A DNA stretch of 40,107 bases from DASZJY01 sp036260255 (GTDB lineage: Bacteria > Actinomycetota > Acidimicrobiia > Acidimicrobiales > AC-14). Below are positions 22,134 to 29,879 of this stretch, piece after piece. The stretch's first letter is position 1. Every line of letters begins with the position of its first letter. Position numbers and translations under genes: made by a program. Location of the stretch: assembly GCA_036260255.1 (NCBI GenBank), contig DATAAF010000036.1:1-40107 (forward strand), read 5' to 3'. Below the pieces are notes generated by a model, which was given only the letters and a program-made list of their open reading frames with translations, made no database searches and had not been told where the DNA came from.

Positions 22134-22227
22134 TCGCCGAGGGACGGCCCGGTAGCGTCGTATCCGACGGCAGACGGAAGCGCTCTGTCTCCGGGGTGGC
22201 AGGTTCTCCGGGAGGGGGGCGACGCGC

Positions 22228-23655
22228 ATGCAGAGACCGGAGGCGTCTTCGCCGAGGACGAGGGGGCAGAAGCCGGCGCCGGCGGGGGCAAGGCGCCTGA
22301 TCGCCCAAGGGCTGGGCCGCCTCGTCCCCTGGATGGTCCTGGGCGCCTTCGTCGTCGGCATCCCGACCCTCGCCGTCGTCATCGACGACGAAGAGGCGGT
22401 GTCGCTGAAGGTCGCCGCCGTCGCCGTCCTGTCGTTCATCCCCGGGTGGATCTACCTGCAGTTCATCAAGAACCGGGGAAAGAGCCTGTACGACGAGTAC
22501 GTCCTCAACCTCTTCCGCCTGAAGATCGACAAGTACTCGAACCTGCCCATGCCGCCGCAGCACACGAGCTACTACCTGCTGTGGGAGCGGGAGCACCGCA
22601 AGCTGGCGACCAAGACCAAGGACAACCTCTACCGGAAGAAGTTCGAGTCGGTCTACGGCAAGAACGCGGTCAGCACCCTCGAGGCCATCCACGACGGCCA
22701 CCCGATCAGGGAGCGCACCGAGGCGTTCTTCCCCGTGCTGATGGCCACCGTCCTGTTGGGCCTCGGCTGGATGCTGGTCCTGGAGGTCGCGAGCGAAGGG
22801 TCGTTCAGCCCGCCCAACGTCCCGAACGACGCTCTGCGGTTCGGGTTCCTCGGCGCCTACGCCTTCATCCTGCAGGACCTGACCCGCCGGTACTTCCGGG
22901 ACGACCTGAAGACCGGTGCCTACATCGCGTCCACCGTCCGGATCGTCTTCGTGGTGCTCATCATCGTGGCCATCGACCGGCTGCCCTGGTGGGACGAGGG
23001 TGGCGCGGTGGCCTCGGAGACCATGGCCGACGCCAAGAACGTCACCGCCTTCCTGATCGGGCTCTTCCCCCAGGCCGGCCTGCAGGCGCTGCAGGCGGCG
23101 GTGGCCAAGCCCATGCGCCGGCTGCTGCCCAGCATCACCACCGACTACCCGCTGAGCTCCATCGAGGGCCTCAACATCTGGCAGGAGGCGCGCTTCGCCG
23201 AGGAGGGGATCGAGGAGATGCAGCACCTGGTCTCGGCCGACCTGGTCGACCTCCTCCTACGCAGCCGGACCACCGTGAGCAAGCTCATGGACTGGATCGA
23301 CCAGGCGACGCTGGCGCTCCGCCTCCCGGGCGGGAAGGACGGAAAGGCCGTGCGCGACAAGCTCCGGAGGCTCGGCGTCCGGACGGCGACCGACCTCGAA
23401 CGGCTGTGGGCGTCCCCGCTCAAAGGGGACCCGACCCTGTGCGCCCGGCTGGGCGACGCCCTCGGGGTCGGGAAGGACGAGGCCGCCGCCGTCGTCGCCT
23501 CGCTCTTGGAGTCGTTCAAGGGCGAGGTGAACATGCTCCACGTGCGGTCCTTCCGCAACCACGAGTGGCTGGCCGCCGGGCCCGATGAGCTCGAGCCCGA
23601 GATCGCCCTGGACGGGGACGCCGCCGCGGTCGGCGCGCCGGAGCCCGCCGGCTAG
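22228..23655 (+). CDS. Unrecognised membrane protein with HhH-like C-terminus
   Basis: A 475-aa protein I cannot name. It has a basic N-terminus, two helices (~33-50, ~60-79) and a cytoplasmic block (~80-165) with basic and aromatic residues (KNRGKSLYDEYVLNLFRLKIDKY, LLWEREHRKLATKTKDNLYRKKF split by HTSYY). Three or four more helices follow (~166-186, ~203-217, ~231-250, ~270-290). The soluble tail has SSIEGLNIWQEARF...GIEEMQHLVSADLVDLLL...LMDWIDQATL and a second similar unit (~370-430), both resembling helix-hairpin-helix/DUF4332-like folds. ATG 22228 follows GGGAGGGG at a somewhat long spacing; TAGCGT near 22152 may be the -10. It converges on the ABC exporter with a shared CTAG stop. Confidence 0.8.
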   Translation: MQRPEASSPRTRGQKPAPAGARRLIAQGLGRLVPWMVLGAFVVGIPTLAVVIDDEEAVSLKVAAVAVLSFIPGWIYLQFIKNRGKSLYDEYVLNLFRLKIDKYSNLPMPPQHTSYYLLWEREHRKLATKTKDNLYRKKFESVYGKNAVSTLEAIHDGHPIRERTEAFFPVLMATVLLGLGWMLVLEVASEGSFSPPNVPNDALRFGFLGAYAFILQDLTRRYFRDDLKTGAYIASTVRIVFVVLIIVAIDRLPWWDEGGAVASETMADAKNVTAFLIGLFPQAGLQALQAAVAKPMRRLLPSITTDYPLSSIEGLNIWQEARFAEEGIEEMQHLVSADLVDLLLRSRTTVSKLMDWIDQATLALRLPGGKDGKAVRDKLRRLGVRTATDLERLWASPLKGDPTLCARLGDALGVGKDEAAAVVASLLESFKGEVNMLHVRSFRNHEWLAAGPDELEPEIALDGDAAAVGAPEPAG

Positions 23656-26600
23656 GTCGTCGGGCCGGTCAGCACCCCGCCGGCGAAGACCTCCCACAGG
23701 GCGGCGTAACGGCCGCCCCGCGCCAGGAGGTCGTCGTGCGTGCCCTGCTCCACGATGCGCCCGGCGTCGACGACGGCGATGCGATCGGCGATGCGGGTGG
23801 TCTGCAGGCGGTGGGCGACCAGGAGCGTCGTGCGCCCGTGGGCGAGGAGGCCCATGGCCCGGACGACCCGGGCCTCGGTGGCCAGGTCCAGCGCGGCGGT
23901 GGCCTCGTCGAGCAGGAGGATGGCGGGGTCGACCAGGCGGGCCCGGGCCAGGGCGATCAGCTGGCGCTGGCCCGCCGACAGCGAGCGGCCCCGCTCGGTG
24001 ACCGGGTGCAGGTAGCCGCCTGGCAGGCGGGCGATGAACCCGTGGGCGCCGACCGCCCGGGCCGCCGCCTCCACCTCGGCCGGCGTGGCGTCCGGGCGGG
24101 CGAAGGCGATGTTGTCCCGCAGCGTGCCCGAGAAGAGGAACGCCTCCTGGGGCACGTAGCCGAGCTGGCGGCGGTAGGCGCCCGGGTCCAGTTCGGTGAG
24201 GGGCACGCCGTCGACGAGGACTCGCCCCTCGGTGGGGTCGTAGAAGCGCGCCACCAGCTTGACGATCGTCGACTTCCCCGCGCCGGTCTCGCCCACCAGC
24301 GCGAGCGTCTCGCCCGGGGCCACGTCGAGGTCGACGCCGCCCAGGGCGTCATCGGTCGCCCCCGGGTACCGGAAGCGCACGCCCTCGAAGCGCAGGGCGC
24401 CCCCGAGGCGACCGGGCGTGACGGGAGCGGCGGGCGGGAGAACCGACGGCTCGGTGACCAGGAGCTCGCTGATCTTGTGCAGCGACGCCCGGGCCTGCTG
24501 ATACTGGTCGAACACGTGTGACAGCTGGTGGATGGGCGAGAACAGCAGATTCAGGTAGAGCACGAAGGCGACCAGCTCGCCGGCGGTCACCCCGCCGCTG
24601 CCGACCAGATGGGCGCCCACCCCCAGGACCGCGGCACTGGCCAGCACCGACAGCATCTCGATGAAGGGGAAGTAGGTGGCGACCAGTCGCTGGGCGTCCA
24701 TGCGGGCGTCGAGGTGGTGGCGGGCCACCCGGCGGAACTCGTCGATGTTGCGGTCCTCCCGCACGTAGGCCTGGGCCACCCGCACGCCGGTGACGCTCTC
24801 CTGCAGGCTGGCGTTGACGGTGGCGACCCGCTCGCGCGCCTTCTCGTAGGCCCGGTCCGACCGGCGCCGGAACCAGACGGTGGCGGCGACGAGAGGGAGG
24901 AGGGTGGCGAGGGTGGCCAGCGACAAGGCCGGGTTCATCACGACCAGCACCACCGCGACCCCGAGGAGCGTCACCAGCCCGACGACCGCCTGCACCAGCC
25001 CCTGCTGGAGGAGTTGGGAGAGGGCCTCCACGTCGGTGGTCATGCTGGTCATGACCCGACCGGCGAGCTCGCGCTCGTAGAAGTCCATGCCCAGGCGCTG
25101 GAGGTGGGCGAAGATGCGCACCCGCAAGGCGAGCAGCATGCGCTCGGCGACCCGGCCGGTGACGATCTGCTGGCTGCGCACGACCACCCAGTCGGCCAGG
25201 GCCACGCCGAGGAACACGAGCGTCGCGACCCAGAGCGCGTTCTCCGACCGCCCCACCACGCCCTCGTCAATGCCGGCCCGCACGAGGGCGGGCCCGGCCA
25301 GGCCGGCGGCGGCGTCGAGCGTGACGAGGACCAGTCCGACCACCAGCGGCCGGCGGTAGGGGCGGGCGAAGCGGCGCAGCGAGAAGCGGCCGCCCTCCTC
25401 GGCGGCGGCCGCGGCCACGTCCACCGGGACGGGCTCCTCGGGCGGCGGCAGGGCCTCGACGGCGGCCCGCAGGTCCGGCGTCTCCGCCACCAGGCCGACG
25501 CCTCCGGCCCCTCCCCCGCCGCCGCTGCCCAGGCCGTGCAGCCCCATCATTCCGTCGCCCGCCGGCGCCAGTGCCTGGGCTCGGGGCCGCCCCACCTGCC
25601 CGTCGACCGGCGCCCACGCCGACGGCGTGACCTCGCCCTGGCCGTCGCCGTCGCCGTCGTCCGTTCTGGCGCGCTCAGAGCGCGAGATCCAGCCACTTTC
25701 GTCACCCAATTCGCCGGGTGCGGCCAGGAGGGCCCGGTACAACGGCGACCGGGCGAGCAGCTCCTCGTGGGTGCCGCTGTCGGCGACGGCGCCCTGGTCG
25801 ACCACGACGATGCGGTCGGCCAGCCGCAGGGTGGACCGGCGATGGGCGACGAGCAAGGTGGTCCGTCCGACCAGCAGCCGCCGCAGGGTGGCGTGGATCT
25901 CCTCCTCGACCCTCCCGTCGACCGCCGAGGTGGCGTCGTCCAGGACGAGGATCCGCGGGTCGGTGAGGAGGGCCCGGGCCAGAGCGACCCGCTGGCGCTG
26001 GCCGCCCGACAGGGTGAGGCCGCCCTCGCCCAGCCGGGTGTCGTAGCCGTCGGGCAGGGCGGCGATGAAGTCGTGGGCCTCTGCCGCCCGGGCGGCCGCC
26101 TCCACCTCCTCGTCGGTCGCCTCGGGGCGCCCATAGGCGATGTTGGCCCGGACGGTGTCGGAGAAGAGGAACGTCTCCTCGAACACCACGCCCACCTGGC
26201 GGCGCAGCGAGTCGAGGGTCACGTCGCGCACGTCGGCGCCGTCGATTCGCACCGCCCCCTCGGCCACCTCGTAGAAGCGGGGGACAAGGAGGGCGACGGT
26301 CGACTTGCCCGACCCCGACGGCCCGACCAGCGCCACCGTCTCCCCGGGGTCGACGGTCAGCGAGAAGTGGCGCAGCACCGGCTCGGAGCGCAGGTAGCCG
26401 AAGGTCACGTCGTCGAAGCGGATCTCGCCCCGGATGGGGGGCAGCGGCTCGGCGCCGGGCCGCTCGACGACGACGGGGTTGGAGTCGAGGACGTCGAAGA
26501 TGCGCTCGGCGCCGGCCCGGGCCTGCTGGGCGACCACGGTGAACGTCGACAGCATCCGCACGGGTGCCACCAGCTGCAGCAGGTAGGAGGAGAACGCGAG

Positions 26601-27437
26601 GAACGTGCCGATGGAGATGCGGCCGCGGAGGGCGAGCCAGCCGCCCAGCGCCAGCACGCCCACCTGGCCCAGGGTGGGCACCGCCTGCAGGGTCGAGGCG
26701 AACCAGGCCTGGATGCGCACCGCCCGCATGCGCGACCCGTACAGGTCGTGGGCGGCGTCGCTGAGCTGGGCGAGGGCCCGGTCCTCCTGGCCGAAGCCCT
26801 TGACCACCCGGACTCCGGCCACCGACTCCTCGACCACGCCCGCCACCTCGCCCGCCTTCTGCTGGGCGTCCCAGGCGGCGGGGAACACCGTCGTGCGCAG
26901 GCGCAGGGCCACCACGGTGATCACCGGCACGACGAGCAGCGCCACCACCGTGAGGAGCGGCGACAGCACCGCCATCACCACCAGTGACGAGACCAGCATC
27001 AGGACGTTGCCGCTGAACAGGGGGAGGAAGGCCAGGAGCCCCTGCACGAGGGCGACGTCGGAGATCGCCCGCGACACCAGCTGCCCGGTGTGGAACTCGT
27101 CGTGGCGGGCGAAGTCGAGCCGCTGCAGCCGGGCGTAGATGTCGTTGCGCAGGTCGTACTGGACGCCGAGGGCGACGGCGCCCCCGACGTAGCGGCGCAC
27201 GTGGGCGGCGCCGAAGCGGAACAGCCCGGCCGCCACCAGCAGCCCCAGCCACAGGCCCAGCGAACGACGGCGGGTGAGGATGGCGTCGTCGACGACGACC
27301 TTCTGGATCACCGGCGTCAGCGCGGTGACGGCCAGCCCGGCGAGGGCGGCGCCGAAGGTGAGCAGCACCTGGCGCCGGTAGGCGCGCAGGTACGGCAGCA
27401 GCCGGCGGATCCACCCGGCGCGCGCCTGTTCCTTCAT
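23652..27437 (-). CDS. Single-chain two-halved ABC exporter
   Basis: A 1261-aa protein in which two ABCB-type half-transporters (six helices plus ATPase each) are fused. ATPase 1 has Walker A GPSGSGKST (372-380), signature LSGGQ (476-480) and Walker B ILVLDD, with Asp501 where the catalytic Glu is expected. ATPase 2 has GETGAGKST (~1048), LSAGQ (~1152) and a normal ILLLDEATAALD (~1173). This is the asymmetric layout of heterodimeric exporters (one degenerate site), here in one chain. The linker (~575-680) is Gly/Asp-rich and includes a copy of a dispersed DNA repeat. The ATG at 27437 is chosen over one 57 nt upstream because CAAACT ends 6 nt before it and the longer form reads through the repeat. 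It probably exports lipids or drugs; the substrate is unknown. Confidence 0.95.
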   Translation of the reverse strand: MKEQARAGWIRRLLPYLRAYRRQVLLTFGAALAGLAVTALTPVIQKVVVDDAILTRRRSLGLWLGLLVAAGLFRFGAAHVRRYVGGAVALGVQYDLRNDIYARLQRLDFARHDEFHTGQLVSRAISDVALVQGLLAFLPLFSGNVLMLVSSLVVMAVLSPLLTVVALLVVPVITVVALRLRTTVFPAAWDAQQKAGEVAGVVEESVAGVRVVKGFGQEDRALAQLSDAAHDLYGSRMRAVRIQAWFASTLQAVPTLGQVGVLALGGWLALRGRISIGTFLAFSSYLLQLVAPVRMLSTFTVVAQQARAGAERIFDVLDSNPVVVERPGAEPLPPIRGEIRFDDVTFGYLRSEPVLRHFSLTVDPGETVALVGPSGSGKSTVALLVPRFYEVAEGAVRIDGADVRDVTLDSLRRQVGVVFEETFLFSDTVRANIAYGRPEATDEEVEAAARAAEAHDFIAALPDGYDTRLGEGGLTLSGGQRQRVALARALLTDPRILVLDDATSAVDGRVEEEIHATLRRLLVGRTTLLVAHRRSTLRLADRIVVVDQGAVADSGTHEELLARSPLYRALLAAPGELGDESGWISRSERARTDDGDGDGQGEVTPSAWAPVDGQVGRPRAQALAPAGDGMMGLHGLGSGGGGGAGGVGLVAETPDLRAAVEALPPPEEPVPVDVAAAAAEEGGRFSLRRFARPYRRPLVVGLVLVTLDAAAGLAGPALVRAGIDEGVVGRSENALWVATLVFLGVALADWVVVRSQQIVTGRVAERMLLALRVRIFAHLQRLGMDFYERELAGRVMTSMTTDVEALSQLLQQGLVQAVVGLVTLLGVAVVLVVMNPALSLATLATLLPLVAATVWFRRRSDRAYEKARERVATVNASLQESVTGVRVAQAYVREDRNIDEFRRVARHHLDARMDAQRLVATYFPFIEMLSVLASAAVLGVGAHLVGSGGVTAGELVAFVLYLNLLFSPIHQLSHVFDQYQQARASLHKISELLVTEPSVLPPAAPVTPGRLGGALRFEGVRFRYPGATDDALGGVDLDVAPGETLALVGETGAGKSTIVKLVARFYDPTEGRVLVDGVPLTELDPGAYRRQLGYVPQEAFLFSGTLRDNIAFARPDATPAEVEAAARAVGAHGFIARLPGGYLHPVTERGRSLSAGQRQLIALARARLVDPAILLLDEATAALDLATEARVVRAMGLLAHGRTTLLVAHRLQTTRIADRIAVVDAGRIVEQGTHDDLLARGGRYAALWEVFAGGVLTGPTT
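25662..25711 (-). repeat. Dispersed ~50-bp repeat, copy inside ABC exporter linker
   Basis: On the minus strand this matches the copy at 27465-27514. The first 19 bases (25711-25693) are identical, as is TGGA after one mismatch; then 14 unlike bases; then CGCGCC, one mismatch and GAACG, all at the same spacing. The unlike segment here contains its own palindrome, CGCGCTC-T-GAGCGCG. It is read in frame as part of the linker between the two transporter halves. Confidence 0.75.
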
Positions 27438-27443
27438 CCTGCG

Positions 27444-27449
27444 AGTTTG
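27444..27449 (-). promoter_or_regulatory. -10-like CAAACT for ABC exporter
   Basis: CAAACT on the minus strand ends 6 nt before the ATG at 27437, consistent with leaderless transcription, with the first base departing from TANNNT. The dispersed repeat lies immediately upstream. Confidence 0.35.
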
Positions 27450-27464
27450 CAACACCCCCTCGCC

Positions 27465-27514
27465 AATTGGGTGACGAAAGTGGTTGGAACCCAACCACTT
27501 TCCGCGCCGGAACG
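27465..27514 (+). repeat. Dispersed ~50-bp repeat with 12-bp hairpin, intergenic copy
   Basis: Second copy of the repeat found inside the ABC exporter. It contains a perfect hairpin, GAAAGTGGTTGG (27476-27487), loop AAC, and the complementary arm at 27491-27502. It sits between the divergent promoters of the ABC exporter and the HhH gene, where it could be a bidirectional insulator, an operator or a REP-like element. The surrounding gap (27438-27572) holds nothing else except the two candidate -10 elements. Confidence 0.75.
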
Positions 27515-27558
27515 ACCGGTGCGCCCTCGAGAGGTGTGCCGTGGCCGCCCGACCGTCG

Positions 27559-27564
27559 TACCTT
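27559..27564 (+). promoter_or_regulatory. -10 element TACCTT for HhH gene
   Basis: TACCTT ends 8 nt before the GTG at 27573, the usual leaderless spacing in this window, and decides the start of the HhH gene. Confidence 0.45.
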
Positions 27565-27572
27565 CGTCGTCA

Positions 27573-28226
27573 GTGGCCAGGCCGTCCATGAAGGCGATCG
27601 TCGCCGCCCTCCTCGACGCGCACGGCACCACCTTCACCGAGGAGGCGGGCATCGCCGTCGAGAGGAACACGCCGTCACCGCTCTTCCGACTGCTCTGCCT
27701 GTCCCTCCTCCAGAGCGCCCGCATCAGCAGCGACATCGCCATGCGCGCCGCCAAGGGCCTGGCCGAGCGCAAATGGAACACGGCCGAGGCCATGCTGGGG
27801 TCGACGTGGCAGCAGCGGGTCGCCGTCCTCAACGACGCCGGCTACACCCGTTACCAGGAGCGCACCTCGACCATGCTCGAGGACACCGCCCGCCTGGTCG
27901 AAGAGCGCTGGAAGGGCGACCTCAGGAAGCTGCGGGAGGAGGCCGGCCGCGACCCCGCCGCCGAGCGCAAGCTCCTGAAGAAGTGCAAGGGCGTGGGCGA
28001 CGTCGGGGTCGACATCTTCTTCCGCGAGGTCCAGGTCGCCTGGGACGAGCTGCACCCCTTCGCCGACCGCCGGGCCCTGGCCAGCGCCAAGCGCCTGGGC
28101 GTGGGAACCACCGCCGAAGAGCTCGCCCGCCGGGTGAGCAGGACGGACTTCGCCCGCCTGGCGGCCGCCCTCGTGCGGGTCGAGCTGGCAGGCGACCACG
28201 ACGCCGTCCTCACCGCCGCCCGCTGA
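27573..28226 (+). CDS. Endonuclease III-like HhH base-excision protein
   Basis: A 217-aa protein of the HhH-GPD/EndoIII-like superfamily. The N-terminal half has PLFRLLCLSLLQSARISSDIA (residues ~33-53), matching the helical core that precedes the HhH. The HhH hairpin is KKCKGVGDVGVDIF (~132-145), followed by an Asp-containing ELHPFADRRAL that may hold the catalytic aspartate. The C-terminal 4Fe-4S cysteines of EndoIII/MutY are absent. It probably acts as, or derives from, a DNA glycosylase; the substrate is unknown. The GTG at 27573 is preferred because TACCTT lies 8 nt upstream; the ATG at 27588 five codons later is the alternative. It is divergent from the ABC exporter across the dispersed repeat. 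Confidence 0.8.
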   Translation: MARPSMKAIVAALLDAHGTTFTEEAGIAVERNTPSPLFRLLCLSLLQSARISSDIAMRAAKGLAERKWNTAEAMLGSTWQQRVAVLNDAGYTRYQERTSTMLEDTARLVEERWKGDLRKLREEAGRDPAAERKLLKKCKGVGDVGVDIFFREVQVAWDELHPFADRRALASAKRLGVGTTAEELARRVSRTDFARLAAALVRVELAGDHDAVLTAAR

Positions 28227-28245
28227 AGCCGAGGTCGCTCGCCGC

Positions 28246-28509
28246 TCAGCGCGGAAGGACGAGCGGCATGATGCTCCACAGCCCGCCGTGGGCGGACCGG
28301 AAGGCGAGTTCGGCGTAACCCACCGCGCTGAAGACGAACACCTGTCCCTCGCGGAGGATCTGGGTGCCTCCGATCGGGCGGAACCGCGCCTCGAGCGGGA
28401 AGGCGTCGCCCTTCGTCCGGTAGGTGACGCTGTAGTAGCCCCACCCGGTGAGGACCGTCTTCCAACGGCCGGGCTCGAGCCGCCCTCCCTTGACCGGGTT
28501 AGATCCCAC
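28246..28509 (-). CDS. Unknown small protein (87 aa), coupled to upstream gene
   Basis: An 87-aa basic, beta-rich protein with no match I recognise. Segments include GWGYYSVTYRTKG (~24-36), EARFRPIGGTQI and GQVFVFSAVGYAELAFRS; it has no cysteine and no signal peptide, and ends in SIMPLVLPR. The GTG at 28509 lies 11 nt inside the end of the preceding gene (28499-28882), implying coupled translation, and no other start fits the region of good coding character. It converges on the HhH gene 19 bp away. The overlap and the absence of frame breaks support it as real; the role is unknown. Confidence 0.55.
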   Translation of the reverse strand: MGSNPVKGGRLEPGRWKTVLTGWGYYSVTYRTKGDAFPLEARFRPIGGTQILREGQVFVFSAVGYAELAFRSAHGGLWSIMPLVLPR

Positions 28510-28882
28510 CGGACGTCTCTCCCTCCTGAGACAGGTTCCGCTGCTCTTCCTGCAGTCGCTCCAACATCTGCATCCGTTCCACCTCGAACCCGGCGAGGAC
28601 GACGCTGATGAGCTCCTCCCGGTCCTCGATGGGGAACGACTCGGCGTCGAGGTAGGCGCGCATCTGGTCGACCGAAACAGTCCGCGTCCCGACGGCAACC
28701 TCACCTCGCTCGTCCGCGAGGGCCGTCGCCACGCCGACCAGCTCCTCGAAGTCCTTGATCGGGTAACCGACGCTGCCCTCCACCGTCTTCACCGCCTGCG
28801 CCGCCGCCAACATCGACTCGTTTCTCTCCAGCACGGCGACGAGGAGCTTGACGTCGTCAGGCCCGAACTCGATCTCGGCCAT
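28499..28882 (-). CDS. Unknown acidic helical protein (127 aa)
   Basis: A 127-aa acidic protein, mostly helical, with heptad-like runs: VKLLVAVLERNESMLAAAQAV (~11-30, cut here for length), FEELVGVATALADERGEV and a long C-terminal helix FEVERMQMLERLQEEQRNLSQ (~100-119). No cysteine, signal or membrane segment; no family recognised. The ATG at 28882 follows AGAGGTGGGTGA, a good SD, which rules out a 51-codon longer in-frame start. It is followed by an overlapping second small gene, so the two probably make interacting products. Upstream (about 28898-28907) is the palindrome CAGTCGACTG, a possible operator between this gene and the divergent membrane protein at 28998. Confidence 0.7.
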   Translation of the reverse strand: MAEIEFGPDDVKLLVAVLERNESMLAAAQAVKTVEGSVGYPIKDFEELVGVATALADERGEVAVGTRTVSVDQMRAYLDAESFPIEDREELISVVLAGFEVERMQMLERLQEEQRNLSQEGETSGGI

Positions 28883-28984
28883 GTCACCCACCTCTTCCGT
28901 CGACAGTCGACTGACGCGCTCGCCGACCGCACGATAGGTCACCTCACGTGCGACCGGTTCCGGCAACAGACCTGAACGAGTCCT

Positions 28985-28990
28985 TACAAT
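28985..28990 (+). promoter_or_regulatory. -10 element TACAAT, leaderless start at 28998
   Basis: TACAAT ends 7 nt before the GTG at 28998. It is the best -10 match in the window and fixes the start of the membrane protein gene. Confidence 0.65.
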
Positions 28991-28997
28991 CCCGGCC

Positions 28998-29879
28998 GTG
29001 CGGACGTCGCCCGCCGGAGCGCTGACCGCCAACATGCGACGGTTCGTCCTGGCGGCCAGCGTGCTGACGTTCGTGGGCGGGGCGCTGATCTACGGCCCGA
29101 GCGACGACACCGAGCGGTGGTTCGCGTGGGACATCGAGCCGCCCCTCACCGCCGCGTTCCTCGGGGCCAACTTCTGGGCGACGGCGGTGGCCGCGTTCCT
29201 CGCCGCCCGCCAGGGCAGCTGGGAGCGCGTGCGGCTGGTGATCCCGGCCGTCGGCGTGCTCATGCCCTTCACCCTGGCGGCGACACTCATGCACCTCGAC
29301 CGCTTCGACTTCCGGTCGGGGTTCGGCTGGGCCTGGCTCGTGGCCTACGGGCTGTTCCCCGCCTTCCTGGCCCCAATCCTCGCCGAGCAGCGCCGCGCCT
29401 GGGAGCGCCCACCGGAGCGGCGGCCGTTCCCCTTCGCGATGGCGCTCGCCCTGTCCCTGCTCGGGGTCGGCCTCATCGCCGAGGGCGCCGCCCTCTTCCT
29501 CGACCCCGCCGCCGCCGCCCGCTTCTGGCCATGGCCGCTGACGCCGCTCACCAGTCGGGCCGTCGCCGCCTGGCTGCTCGCCTACGGCGTCGCCGCCCTG
29601 CACGCGTCCTGGGAACGGGACTGGCTGCCGTACTGGCCGATCGCGGTGACCTACACGGGGTTCGGCCTCCTCCAGCTCCTGGCCCTCGCCCGCTGGGGCG
29701 AGGTGGTCGACTGGGACGAGGTGGCCGGCCGGACCTACGTGGGCGGGGTCGTGGCCATGCTCCTGCTCGGGGCGCTGGGCGTGGTGGCCGTCGCCCGCCG
29801 TCCCGGGCGCGCCACCACCGCAAGGGCAGCCACCGCGGAGCCGCCGCCGACCCAACCGGCCCCTACGGGCACCTCCTGA
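28998..29879 (+). CDS. Polytopic membrane protein of unknown function
   Basis: A 293-aa protein with about eight hydrophobic segments (residues ~14-32, 49-70, 78-98, 107-127, 147-170, 183-203, 212-232, 245-262) and a polar, Thr/Pro-rich tail after 270. Recurrent WERV/WERD and HLDRFDF motifs lie in the loops. I recognise no family. GTG 28998 is set by TACAAT 7 nt upstream; an in-frame ATG twelve codons on lacks a promoter element. The 3' end overlaps the convergent kelch/RTX gene by 17 bp (29863-29879). Confidence 0.75.
   Translation: MRTSPAGALTANMRRFVLAASVLTFVGGALIYGPSDDTERWFAWDIEPPLTAAFLGANFWATAVAAFLAARQGSWERVRLVIPAVGVLMPFTLAATLMHLDRFDFRSGFGWAWLVAYGLFPAFLAPILAEQRRAWERPPERRPFPFAMALALSLLGVGLIAEGAALFLDPAAAARFWPWPLTPLTSRAVAAWLLAYGVAALHASWERDWLPYWPIAVTYTGFGLLQLLALARWGEVVDWDEVAGRTYVGGVVAMLLLGALGVVAVARRPGRATTARAATAEPPPTQPAPTGTS

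Noticed and set aside
24528..26987. Plus-strand frame of more than 800 codons opposite the ABC exporter
   Set aside because: The ABC exporter on the other strand has complete Walker and signature motifs; this frame is His/Gln/Gly-rich with no domain.
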